A stretch of DNA of 36,986 nt from Dehalococcoidia bacterium (GCA_030602785.1 JAUVZB010000022.1:1-36986), one strand, 5' to 3'; shown: positions 7,858-14,727, numbered from the stretch's first letter. A program made the numbers and translations. Notes: generated by a model from the letters alone, not told the origin.

Positions 7858-8556
7858 ATGGACACCATCATTCTCGTTGACAAGCCTAAGGGCATTACTT
7901 CTGCGAGAGCTGTGGCGCTTGTCAAGAGGAGAATCAAGGTCAAGATCGGCCACACCGGTACGCTGGACCCCCTGGCCACAGGCCTTCTGATTATGCTGAC
8001 AGGCAAGCGGACGAAGCAGGCGAGTTCTTTCCTCCACATGGACAAGTCGTATGTGGTCAGGGCTATCCTGGGCATGACTACAACCACGTATGACGTGGCC
8101 GGTGATGTTGTGAGCAAGTGCGACCGACCGGTTACGCGGGAGGAACTGGAATCCGCCTTGGAAGGCTTTACCGGAGAGATGCAGCAGGTGCCACCCGCGT
8201 TCTCCGCGAAGAAAATCGGCGGCAAGAAGGCCTACGAGCTTGCCCGGAAGGGTATAGACGTGGAGATACCGGCATCTCAGGTCCGTGTGGACTCGCTCCG
8301 CCTGGCCCATTTCGACTACCCGAATTTCACGCTTGAATGCGACGTCTCGTCGGGCTTCTATGTGCGCAGTCTTGTGCACGACGTCGGGCAGAAGCTTGGC
8401 GTTGGCGCGACGGTGGAGGAAGTCCGCAGGGTCAGGGTTGGGGCCTACACCATTGCTAACGCGAGGCCTCTCGACGACATTCTCGCCGAGATGTCGAGCC
8501 AACTGGATAGCGCGCCTGTTCAGCAGCAGGCCCCGATGAGCCGTCCGATTTCGTGA
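7858..8556 (+). CDS. truB: tRNA pseudouridine(55) synthase TruB
   Basis: A 232-aa enzyme isomerising U55 in the T-loop of tRNAs. The catalytic block is KIGHTGTLDPLATGLLI with the nucleophilic Asp in LDPLA. The N-terminal VDKPKGITSARAV, the PPAFSAKKIGGKKAYELAR block and the SSGFYVRSLVHDVGQKLG motif are all present. It is at the short end of the family and ends soon after the catalytic domain, so the PUA domain seen in longer homologues is missing. The start is ATG 7858; the in-frame ORF upstream overlaps the end of tilS and lacks family similarity. The ribosome site is weak. No rbfA or ribF lies nearby, the usual context of truB in many bacteria. Confidence 0.95.
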   Translation: MDTIILVDKPKGITSARAVALVKRRIKVKIGHTGTLDPLATGLLIMLTGKRTKQASSFLHMDKSYVVRAILGMTTTTYDVAGDVVSKCDRPVTREELESALEGFTGEMQQVPPAFSAKKIGGKKAYELARKGIDVEIPASQVRVDSLRLAHFDYPNFTLECDVSSGFYVRSLVHDVGQKLGVGATVEEVRRVRVGAYTIANARPLDDILAEMSSQLDSAPVQQQAPMSRPIS

Positions 8557-8605
8557 CACGGGTCGGGAGTCGTATGCCGCTAGTCCGATAGTGGCGGTCG
8601 GCGGC

Positions 8606-8635
8606 GTGACACGGATTGCAGTCGTCCACTATAAT
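8606..8635 (+). promoter_or_regulatory. Predicted promoter for hisA-hisI
   Basis: GTGACA (8606-8611), an 18-base spacer and a perfect TATAAT (8630-8635) lie in the 126-base gap after truB. Transcription would start near 8642, giving a leader of about 41 bases before the hisA ATG at 8683. A weak hairpin (CCGCTA pairing with TAGTGG, about 8578-8594) precedes it and might end truB transcripts, but it has no T-tract. Confidence 0.55.
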
Positions 8636-8682
8636 CTTCGTTCTGACAGAAGGCGGGCGTGTGTTCGCCCGTGGAGTTCCAC

Positions 8683-9414
8683 ATGGAAGTAATCCCTGCG
8701 ATTGACCTGAGGCATGGCGTGTGCGTGCGCCTGTTCCAGGGGGACTACGACAAAGAAGAGGTCTTCCACGACAGTCCCTCTGCCGTGGCGCAGCGCTGGC
8801 AGGCGTGTGGTGCCGGACTGATTCACGTAGTGGACCTGGATGGGGCCGCCGGAGGGGGCCTTGTCAACAAGGACGGCATCCTCGATGTGATGTCGGTTGA
8901 GGGGGTGCGGGTGGAAGTTGGAGGTGGCATCCGGACGAAGGCCGACGCAGACTGGCTCTTTGAGCATGATGCCGAGCGTATTGTGCTGGGAACCGTCGCG
9001 GTGGAAGACCCGCCGCTGGTCATGGACCTTGTTCGGGCCTACCCGGGGGCGATTGTCGTCAGTCTTGATGCGCGCGACGGGTGGATAACGACGCGCGGCT
9101 GGCTTGTGGGCACCCGGGTCTCGGTGACGGAGCTGTGCCTGCGCATGAGAGAGGCTGGCGTTTCGAGGTTCGTGTACACGGATGTGCGGCGCGACGGGAC
9201 GCTGACAGAGCCCAATTTCGCCGCAATCGAGCGACTGGCTAGAAGCACTGATGTGCCTGTCGTCGCCGCCGGCGGCTTCTCGTCTCTGGAGCATCTGCGG
9301 CTGTTGCGTGATACCGGTGCTGCCGGGGCAATACTCGGCAAGGCGCTCTACACGGGCTCGATAGACCTTGCTGAGGCGATATCATTGTACGGAGGAATAG
9401 ATGCTCAAGCTTGA
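8683..9414 (+). CDS. hisA: ProFAR isomerase HisA
   Basis: A 243-aa (beta/alpha)8 enzyme of histidine synthesis that performs the Amadori rearrangement of ProFAR to PRFAR. The first strand MEVIPAIDLRHGVCVRLFQG carries the catalytic Asp (AIDL); the second Asp lies in VVSLDARDGW. IHVVDLDGAAGG, VEVGGGIRTKADADWL, VYTDVRRDGTLTEPN and PVVAAGGFSSLEHLR complete the family pattern. The start is ATG 8683 with GGAG at 8673-8676; a GTG at 8659 is possible but less likely. hisI overlaps its 3-prime end by 14 bases. No other his genes are in the window, so the pathway is split. A dual HisA/TrpF (PriA) role cannot be excluded from sequence alone. Confidence 0.95.
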   Translation: MEVIPAIDLRHGVCVRLFQGDYDKEEVFHDSPSAVAQRWQACGAGLIHVVDLDGAAGGGLVNKDGILDVMSVEGVRVEVGGGIRTKADADWLFEHDAERIVLGTVAVEDPPLVMDLVRAYPGAIVVSLDARDGWITTRGWLVGTRVSVTELCLRMREAGVSRFVYTDVRRDGTLTEPNFAAIERLARSTDVPVVAAGGFSSLEHLRLLRDTGAAGAILGKALYTGSIDLAEAISLYGGIDAQA

Positions 9415-9739
9415 TAACCAGGGACTTGTTCCGGCAATCATCCAGGACGCGGAGACGAACGAGGTCCTGATGCTCGGATACATGAACAAGGAGTCACTGA
9501 GTCGCACCGTCTCGAGTGGTGATGTGTGGTTCTTCAGCCGCAGCCGCCAGGAGTTGTGGCACAAGGGCGAGACGTCCGGCAACTTCCTGCGCCTGCGGTC
9601 TATCTGCAAGGACTGTGACAACGACACTATTCTCGTGAAAGCCTCTCCTGTGGGCCCCGTGTGCCATCTGAACACTCGAACGTGCTTCGTGACCGAAGCG
9701 GGCGAGATGCGGGGTCTGGACGACGACGACACGCGCTAG
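9401..9739 (+). CDS. hisI: Phosphoribosyl-AMP cyclohydrolase HisI
   Basis: A 112-aa zinc and magnesium enzyme opening the adenine ring of PR-AMP in histidine synthesis. Signature blocks are LMLGYMNKESLSRT, FSRSRQELWHKGETSGN, SICKDCDNDTILVK and VCHLNTRTCF; Asp/Cys in CDNDT and the later Cys residues are the expected metal ligands. It is a stand-alone cyclohydrolase without the HisE domain. Its ATG lies within the last codons of hisA (14-base overlap). The TAG stop (9737-9739) is part of the CTAG flanking the element at 9740, so an insertion sits directly on the stop codon. Confidence 0.96.
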   Translation: MLKLDNQGLVPAIIQDAETNEVLMLGYMNKESLSRTVSSGDVWFFSRSRQELWHKGETSGNFLRLRSICKDCDNDTILVKASPVGPVCHLNTRTCFVTEAGEMRGLDDDDTR

Positions 9740-10304
9740 GAGCCTGTCGGAATAACCACACTGACGGCGAGGCTACTCAGCGTAGGGCAGGGTTGGTGCG
9801 CCACTTCACGAAGGCCGGGAGTGCGCGAAGCGCGAAATGTAGGGGCAGGCCTCTGCGCCTGCCCGTGGTGGTGGATGAAGTGTTGTGATTCGGTGTAGGG
9901 GCGCTTCGGGAAGCGCCCGGTGATCGTGGCAGGACGCGGTTGTAGCCATCGGGCGGGACGAGAATAGCGTGGGGTGATGCGGGTGACCGTGGTCGCGAAC
10001 GGGGCCGGGCCGTTCACGAACGGCCCCTACATCACGAACCACCACCACGCGTTGACCCAACGGGCGGACACAGAGGTCCGTCCCTACAATGGAACACTAC
10101 CCAACCCCGACGGGCAGGCATGGGAGCCTGCCCCTACAGGGGACCACCACGACACCATCCTTCCATCGGTGGGCGGACACAGAGGTCCGCTTCTACACAA
10201 GGGTGCTTGACCATGAGTGGTGGTAATGAGTGGCGTGTCAACGGCACGACGTGGCCGAGCTGCTCCCTTCTTACCAATGTCGAGGGGGCTGTTTCTCCGA
10301 CAGG
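9740..10304. mobile_element. Element E1: CTAG-flanked, inverted-end element carrying six hairpins
   Basis: The left end reads GAGCCTGTCGGAATAACC; the right end, inverted, reads CCTGTCGGAGAAACAGCC and has lost its outermost three bases. CTAG flanks both sides (9736-9739, 10305-10308). Arms match element E2 in inverted orientation: 9740-9838 matches 14046-14144 with about three differences in 99 bases. The right arms (about 10200-10304) match less closely. Inside are six hairpins of the GTAGGGGC type: plus-oriented at 9839-9865 and 9895-9919; minus-oriented at 10007-10030, 10061-10087, 10111-10137 and 10171-10196. The first and last hairpins are shared with E2; the middle four are extra. No convincing protein is encoded. 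It fills the whole gap between convergent hisI and the DUF1385 gene. Confidence 0.75.
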
Positions 10305-11189
10305 CTAGGCGGCGTCGGGCTCAGCGGGTTCCTCGAGTACTGCCTCCAGGGCAGCGATGGCGGCTTCCACCTGGCTGTCGTCCGGTCGACGCGTTACGAG
10401 CCTCTGCAGCAGCAATCCGGGAAACGTGATTGAACGGACCAGCGGGTTCTGCTGTCGGGAGGCTGACCACTTGAGAATCTCGTAGCTGGCTGCCGCGATG
10501 AGTGGCAGCAGCAACACGCGGGAGAAAATGCCTATCCATATAGGTGGTCTCCCGAGAAGCGCCAGCACAAGAATCGAGACCGTCAGGACAACGAACATGA
10601 AGCTGGTTCCGCATCGTGCATGTGAGGTGGAGTACTCCTGAACTGACTCAGGGGTGAGCGGGACCCCGGACTCGTAGGCGTTGATGACGCGGTGTTCGGC
10701 TCCGTGGTATGCAAACACCCGCTTCACGTCCGGCATCAGCCCTATCAGGGCGACATACAGCACGAATATCACCATGCGGAGGATGCCCTCGAGCACGTTG
10801 CTCACCAGGTCGGATGTGATGAACTGGTCGAGGCTGCGAGAGATGAGCAGGGGGACAACGAAGAACAGCAGGACGCCGAAGCCAAGGCTGGCGGCTACCG
10901 CCAGCCAGAGCATCGCCTTCGGCATTTCCTCACCTTCCTCGCCCGAGGCTGCCTTCTCCGCGGAGTAGAGCAGCGCCTGTGTGCCGAGCAGGAGGGTCTC
11001 CAGCAGAACAAGAATGCCTCTGAACAGGGGCACGCTTCTCAGACGGCCCGTGTATATCGACGGAATGGGCTTGTGCGTTGTCTCCAGTGTGCCGTTCGGC
11101 AGCCGCACAGACATGGCTATGTCGCGGGGTCCGCGCATCATGACACCCTCGATAAGTGCCTGGCCTCCGTAGCGAAACGAATGTGACAT
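10305..11189 (-). CDS. DUF1385 family membrane protein (YqhQ-like)
   Basis: A 294-aa integral membrane protein of unknown function. The N-terminus RYGGQALIEGVMMRGPRDI is the hallmark of the family. FRGILVLLETLLLGTQALLY, several hydrophobic stretches between about residues 95 and 255, and VFAYHGAEHRVINAYE with HARCGTSF in the middle are also typical. The start is ATG 11189 (MSHSFRYGG), with AGG upstream; the longer open frame overlaps rpmE and is rejected. In Gram-positive bacteria and relatives this gene often follows rpmE, as here, in the rplU-rpmA-rpmE transcript. Its TAG stop lies in the CTAG at the right edge of element E1. Confidence 0.9.
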   Translation of the reverse strand: MSHSFRYGGQALIEGVMMRGPRDIAMSVRLPNGTLETTHKPIPSIYTGRLRSVPLFRGILVLLETLLLGTQALLYSAEKAASGEEGEEMPKAMLWLAVAASLGFGVLLFFVVPLLISRSLDQFITSDLVSNVLEGILRMVIFVLYVALIGLMPDVKRVFAYHGAEHRVINAYESGVPLTPESVQEYSTSHARCGTSFMFVVLTVSILVLALLGRPPIWIGIFSRVLLLPLIAAASYEILKWSASRQQNPLVRSITFPGLLLQRLVTRRPDDSQVEAAIAALEAVLEEPAEPDAA

Positions 11190-11266
11190 TAAGCCGCCTG
11201 CGGATAACAGAAAAGGAATGGCATGCAGCGCAGCCATTCCTCTCGACGTGAACACCGAACGGATGC

Positions 11267-11473
11267 TCAGTCCTTGATGCCGTGCCTTTTCTTGAATCGC
11301 TCCACACGGCCCATCGTGTCGACGATTCTCTGCTGGCCTGTGTAGAACGGGTGGCACTTACTGCAAATCTCCACCCGGACCTCCGGTTTCGTAGCCCCAA
11401 CGGGGAACGAATTGCCGCACAGGCACGTTACCTTGGCATCGTCATAGTACTTGGGGTGTATCTTGGCTTTCAT
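11267..11473 (-). CDS. rpmE: 50S ribosomal protein L31 (zinc-binding type)
   Basis: A 68-aa ribosomal protein, [20 protein letters not shown] at the start, then [18 protein letters not shown] and [14 protein letters not shown]. The CLCG and CSKCH cysteines form the zinc site of the C+ form of L31. The ATG overlaps the rpmA stop by four bases (ATGA). It is third in the L21-L27-L31 series, followed 77 bases later by DUF1385. Confidence 0.97.
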   Translation of the reverse strand: MKAKIHPKYYDDAKVTCLCGNSFPVGATKPEVRVEICSKCHPFYTGQQRIVDTMGRVERFKKRHGIKD

Positions 11474-11721
11474 GGGTATACGCTGACCTTCTTCTGGAAC
11501 TTGCTTGCCGGCTCGAACTTGACGTGGCCGTCGATGAGCGCGAACAGAGTGTAGTCTCTGCCAACTCCGACGTTCTGTCCCGGCTTCATGCGGGTGCCAC
11601 GCTGTCGCACGATGATGTTTCCTGCGCGAACAACCTCGCCTCCGTACTTCTTCACGCCGAGGCGCTTCGGCTGACTATCTCGTCCGCACCTGGTGCTGCC
11701 GCCACCTTTTTTGTGTGCCAT
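11470..11721 (-). CDS. rpmA: 50S ribosomal protein L27
   Basis: An 83-aa ribosomal protein located at the peptidyl-transferase centre. [40 protein letters not shown] and [19 protein letters not shown] are diagnostic. The N-terminus begins directly with AHKKGGG, so it is not the cleaved Firmicutes form. It starts 3 bases after the rplU stop and overlaps rpmE. Confidence 0.98.
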   Translation of the reverse strand: MAHKKGGGSTRCGRDSQPKRLGVKKYGGEVVRAGNIIVRQRGTRMKPGQNVGVGRDYTLFALIDGHVKFEPASKFQKKVSVYP

Positions 11722-11724
11722 TAG

Positions 11725-12045
11725 CTACTCTCCCGGCATAACCACCCGGTCAACCACCAGGCGGGTGTACTGAGTCCTGTGTCCTGTCTTCTTGCGGTAC
11801 CTTGTCTTGTTCCTGTACCGGAACACGACGATTTTCTTGCCCTTGATCAGCCCCATCGAGGTCGTAACGACTTTGGCCCCCTCAATCATGGGAGAGCCAA
11901 CATGCGTCGTCTCGCCGTCCGACACCAGCAATACCCTGTCAAGCTCTACAGTCTCGCCGTTCGGCGCATCGAGAAGGTCGACATCCAAGGTCTGTCGCGG
12001 CTCGACTTTGAATTGTTTTCCACCGGATTCGACTATGGCGTAAAT
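11725..12045 (-). CDS. rplU: 50S ribosomal protein L21, probable AUU start
   Basis: A 106-aa protein (E. coli L21 is 103 aa) reading YAIVESGGKQFKVEPRQTLD, GDRVLL-like core (ELDRVLLVSDGE), VGSPMIEGAKVV and KTRYRKKTGHRTQYTRL. The usual L21 start is M-Y-A-I-V. Here the codon before TAC-GCC is ATT at 12043-12045, with GGAGGT six bases upstream. The only in-frame ATGs (12072 and 12069) lie in or just after the -10 box of a near-consensus promoter, upstream of the expected RNA start. Initiation at AUU, as in bacterial infC, is therefore the best reading. If the ATG were used the protein would carry nine extra residues. First gene of the ribosomal operon. Confidence 0.9.
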   Translation of the reverse strand: MYAIVESGGKQFKVEPRQTLDVDLLDAPNGETVELDRVLLVSDGETTHVGSPMIEGAKVVTTSMGLIKGKKIVVFRYRNKTRYRKKTGHRTQYTRLVVDRVVMPGE

Positions 12046-12070
12046 CTCCGCACCTCCAGAACAGCGCATC

Positions 12071-12100
12071 ATTGTAGCATCAGGACGAACGGAGCGTCAA
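12071..12100 (-). promoter_or_regulatory. Promoter of the rplU-rpmA-rpmE operon
   Basis: On the minus strand TTGACG (12095-12100), an 18-base spacer and TACAAT (12071-12076) give a start near 12064, about 19 bases before the ATT start codon. A strong GGAGGT lies in that short leader. There is no room for a structured L21 leader. Good consensus match and correct position. Confidence 0.65.
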
Positions 12101-12238
12101 TCTGCGGCCGGGCACTTGTTGATGGTCTACGATTCTGTCCTCCCCTGAGCGTTCAGCGAAAATGTCCGCATGCAGGAGATGGTGATGTTGAACAGGAAGG
12201 GGTGGAAGATGCCGGTGACCACGAGCCCAAGCGTAGCC
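12101..12238. other. Spacer upstream of rplU promoter without recognised feature
   Basis: Between the rplU promoter and the first hairpin of the following repeat block I see no gene, no signature RNA and no element ends. It is the unique DNA separating the ribosomal operon from the repeat block. Confidence 0.5.
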
Positions 12239-12515
12239 GTAGGGGCGAGGCATGCCTCGCCCGTCGGGTTGTGTGCCGTTCGCGGTTGTGTTGACCTTTG
12301 CGGCGTTCCGTGACTCCTGTGTAGGGGCGGACCTCCGTGTCCGCCCGCAGGGTAGTGTGTCGTTCAAGGCTGTGTTGACCTCTGCGGCGTTGTGTGACTC
12401 CTGTGTAGGGGCGGACCTCCGTGTCCGCCCGCAGGGTAGTGTGCCGTTCACGGTTGTGTTGACCTTTGCGGCGTTGTGTGACTCCTGTGTAGGGGCGGAC
12501 CTCCGTGTCCGCCCG
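12239..12515 (+). repeat. Tandem array of hairpin-plus-spacer units (82/84/84 bp and a partial)
   Basis: Units start at 12239, 12321, 12405 and 12489. Each of the first three is a hairpin followed by a 57-base spacer. Units 2-4 carry a 27-base hairpin with stem GGGCGGAC/GTCCGCCC. Unit 1 carries a 25-base hairpin with a different stem, GGGCGAGGC/GCCTCGCCC. The 57-base spacers are highly similar (ending GCGGCGTT, then GTGACTCCTGT) and the two-base difference in unit length is entirely in the hairpin. Unit 4 keeps the hairpin but has a different, shorter following sequence leading to the hairpin at 12542. A relative of the unit-1 hairpin plus spacer occurs inverted at 36470-36554. Confidence 0.85.
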
Positions 12516-12541
12516 TGGAGGATTGGGGTATGTGGTCTCCT

Positions 12542-13006
12542 GTAGGGGCGCTTCGGGAAGCGCCCGGAGATGGTGTCAGGACACGGTTGTAGCTAGCGAG
12601 CGGGACGTGAACAGCGCGGGCGTGGTACAGGGGGCCGTGGTCGCGTGTGGTGGCCGGGTCGTTCTCGAACGACCCCTACGCCGGAACCACATCTTGCCCC
12701 CGCCACCGTGGGCGGACACAGAGGTCTGCCCCTACGTTATGAACCACCACCATGTCCCCACGGGCAACCGCGGGCTGCTATCGTGACCTTCATCGATCGC
12801 CGGGCGGTTCGCTGATGGCCCCGCGGGGGTTGTGGTGTGTGGTCTACGGTAGGGGCGCTTCGAGAAGCGCCCCGTGATTGACGTGCTACGAGGTTGGAGC
12901 CATCTCGGGGAGTAGGTGGTTGTGGTGGCCGGCAGGTTTCAAAGTTGGATTTGGGCTACAACCGTGGTTTCAGGCAATGGCCGAGCCGTTCACGAACGGT
13001 ATCTAC
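12542..13006. repeat. Convergent hairpin-doublet repeats upstream of and into the hydrolase gene end
   Basis: Two related modules. The first runs from a plus hairpin at 12542-12566 (stem GGGCGCTTC/GAAGCGCCC) to a minus hairpin at 12655-12679 (stem GGGTCGTTC/GAACGACCC), with a second minus hairpin at 12710-12735. The second runs from 12849-12873 to a decayed minus hairpin at 12983-13006. Sequence between the paired hairpins is similar in both, in E1 (9895-10030) and inverted at 36653-36808. The last hairpin overlaps the 3-prime end of the hydrolase gene. The rest of 12736-12848 has no visible gene. Confidence 0.75.
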
Positions 13007-13793
13007 GCCGAGGACTTTTTCGCTGGACAGCAACACCGGCGGCAGCGGATTGAAGGTGCAGCCATTCCAGCGCTATGGACATGGCCTGCTCGTCGACGCG
13101 GAGCCTGTGCACCCCTCCCTCGATGACCGCAAGCTGCTTCGGGTCCCCGGCGGCATCGAAAAGCGCACGAGCATGAGAGAGGGGCACTACTTCATCGGCA
13201 TCCCCGTGAATAAGCAGCAGAGGCCTGGGAGCAATACGCCCCACGAGAGAGATAGGAGCCACTTCCCTGAAACCTGCGGCCCAGGAAGCGAAATCCGGGG
13301 GGAACTCGGGGTCCCGCACTATGCCTATCTGCCTCCATTGCGAGAGGCTCTCTTCCAGTTGTGAGCCTTGCAGGATACCCTCGAAATCGGCAGGGGAGGC
13401 GCAGGATACGACGCCGGCCACACGCCTGTCTGCGGCTGCTACGCAGATGCTCGCCGCAGCGCCTCCGCTGAATCCAAGGAGGAAAGTCTTCGAGTTGTCG
13501 ACGACCTCAAGTCCCTGCATGAATGTCAGCGCATGCCCGAGGTCTCTGGTCCATCCGGGCATGTCGAAGTTGCCCTCGCTAAGCCCCGCGCCGCGGAAGT
13601 TGAATATCAGCGTGACGAAGCCTTCGGCGGCGAGCTTCTGCGCAAGTTCGGCGTAGCCACGTTCGCCGGGGTTGAACGGTACAGCGGGAATGCCGTGGCA
13701 GACACACACGGCCGGCAGCATGCCTGCCGAAGTGGGCGAATAGAGTTCACCTGCAAGGCGTAGCTCATCGCTCCTGATCTCAACCTTGCGCAT
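12990..13793 (-). CDS. Alpha/beta hydrolase
   Basis: A 267-aa cytosolic alpha/beta hydrolase. The oxyanion region is VCVCHGIPAVPFNPGE, the nucleophile elbow LLGFSGGAAASI, the acid IHGDADEVVPLSHA, and the catalytic His is in EGGVHRL. The FNFRGAGLSEGN block is typical of COG1073/DLH-like esterases. Substrate unknown. The start is ATG 13793 with a poor ribosome site. The last residues (about RRRYRS) and the stop come from a decayed copy of the hairpin repeat at 12983-13006, so the C-terminus has been rewritten by repeat DNA. Element E2 begins 20 bases upstream of its ATG and separates it from the rhomboid gene, with which it probably once formed an operon. Confidence 0.88.
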   Translation of the reverse strand: MRKVEIRSDELRLAGELYSPTSAGMLPAVCVCHGIPAVPFNPGERGYAELAQKLAAEGFVTLIFNFRGAGLSEGNFDMPGWTRDLGHALTFMQGLEVVDNSKTFLLGFSGGAAASICVAAADRRVAGVVSCASPADFEGILQGSQLEESLSQWRQIGIVRDPEFPPDFASWAAGFREVAPISLVGRIAPRPLLLIHGDADEVVPLSHARALFDAAGDPKQLAVIEGGVHRLRVDEQAMSIALEWLHLQSAAAGVAVQRKSPRRRYRS

Positions 13794-13812
13794 GTGGGTC
13801 CAACGGGCCTAG

Positions 13813-14144
13813 TAGCCTGTCGGAGAAACAGCCCCCTTGGTATTGGTACGAAGGGAGCAGTTCGGCCATGTCGCGCTGTCGACACGCCACTCATTACCAC
13901 CATTCATGGTCGAGTCCCTTGGTGTAGGGGCGGACCTCTGTGTCCGCCCGCCACGGGTTTGTGCACCGTCGGCGGTTGACTGCACCAACAGCTCCACCTG
14001 CATCCATCGCCCCCACCACGGGCAGGCGCAGAGGCCTGCCCCTACATTTCGCGCTTCGCGCACTCCCAACCTTCGTGAAGTGGCGCACCAACCCTGCCCT
14101 ACGCTGAGTAGCCTCACCGTCAGTGTGGTTATTCCGACAGGCTC
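13813..14144. mobile_element. Element E2: CTAG-flanked inverted-end element with two hairpins
   Basis: The left end is TAGCCTGTCGGAGAAACAG, the inverted right end GAGCCTGTCGGAATAACC. CTAG flanks both sides (13809-13812 and 14145-14148), extended to CCTAGT on both sides, a clean target duplication. Both arms match those of E1 in the opposite orientation. Inside are a plus hairpin at 13924-13950 (stem GGGCGGAC/GTCCGCCC) and a minus hairpin at 14019-14045 (stem GGGCAGGC/GCCTGCCC). These are the same first and last hairpins as in E1. The right CTAG supplies the rhomboid stop codon. No coding capacity seen. Confidence 0.78.
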
Positions 14145-14720
14145 CTAGTAGTAGAAGAGCCGCCCGCCCCTGCGCTTGAAGTAGTATCCCGCCGCGAGGC
14201 CTAGGAGGAAGCCACCAAGGTGAGCTTGCCATGCGATTCCGCTGATGAAGAAAGAGACAACGAGAAAGAACGTCATGGCTCCCCAGAGGGGCACGGGAAA
14301 AGGCAGGGGGAACACGAGCACAGGCAGCCGGGGCGCCATCATGGCGAGCGTGCCGCCTACCGCGAAGATGGCGCCTGAGGCCCCGACGCCGGGTATCATG
14401 GCCGGACCCAGAAGTATGTACAGGAAGTTCCCTGCCAGCCCCCCGATGAAGTAGACCTTCATGAATCTCGACTCTCCGACGAGCCTCAACAGGAAGCTGC
14501 CAAGGAAATAGAGGCTGATCATGTTGAACAGTATGTGGGTGAAGCTCGCGTGCACGAACATGTTCGTCACAATCGTCCACGGCTGTTGCAGGACAAGGAT
14601 CGGAGTGAGCCCGAGAAAGCGCGTGAGCTCCGGGCGGATGAGCTGGAAGAAGAACACCAGTATGTTGAGGGCGACCAGGAAGAGAATTGGGTTCATCGAG
14701 GAGTTGTCACGACGCTGCAT
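14145..14720 (-). CDS. Rhomboid family intramembrane serine protease
   Basis: A 191-aa six-helix membrane protease. The catalytic Ser is in GVGASGAIFAVGG (GxSG) and the catalytic His in WQAHLGGFLLGL. NMFVHASFTHILFNMISLYF and VYFIGGLAGNFLYI are the conserved helix-2 and helix-3 blocks. The start is uncertain. ATG 14720 lies eight bases after a TATAAT, so the mRNA may begin at the ATG itself (leaderless). ATG 14696 (MNPILFLVA) is the other option but lacks a Shine-Dalgarno. Its TAG stop is in the CTAG at the edge of E2. Without E2 the next gene would be the alpha/beta hydrolase about 20 bases downstream. Confidence 0.92.
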   Translation of the reverse strand: MQRRDNSSMNPILFLVALNILVFFFQLIRPELTRFLGLTPILVLQQPWTIVTNMFVHASFTHILFNMISLYFLGSFLLRLVGESRFMKVYFIGGLAGNFLYILLGPAMIPGVGASGAIFAVGGTLAMMAPRLPVLVFPLPFPVPLWGAMTFFLVVSFFISGIAWQAHLGGFLLGLAAGYYFKRRGGRLFYY

Positions 14721-14727
14721 GACGCAG

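Noticed and set aside
9839-10196. Hairpins as rho-independent terminators
   Set aside because: The stems are GC-rich but none is followed by a T-tract. The many copies per gap and their location upstream of genes as well as between convergent ends do not fit simple termination.
9740-10304. Small open frames inside element E1
   Set aside because: They read through palindromic hairpins, lack ribosome sites and domains, and are not kept intact in the homologous element E2.
12101-12238. L21 autoregulatory leader RNA
   Set aside because: The predicted rplU transcript starts near 12064, leaving about 19 bases of leader; this stretch lies upstream of the promoter.
12239-12515. CRISPR-like array
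   Set aside because: The units are three to four long tandem repeats whose spacers are near-identical, with a palindrome of two types. There are no unique spacers and no cas genes.
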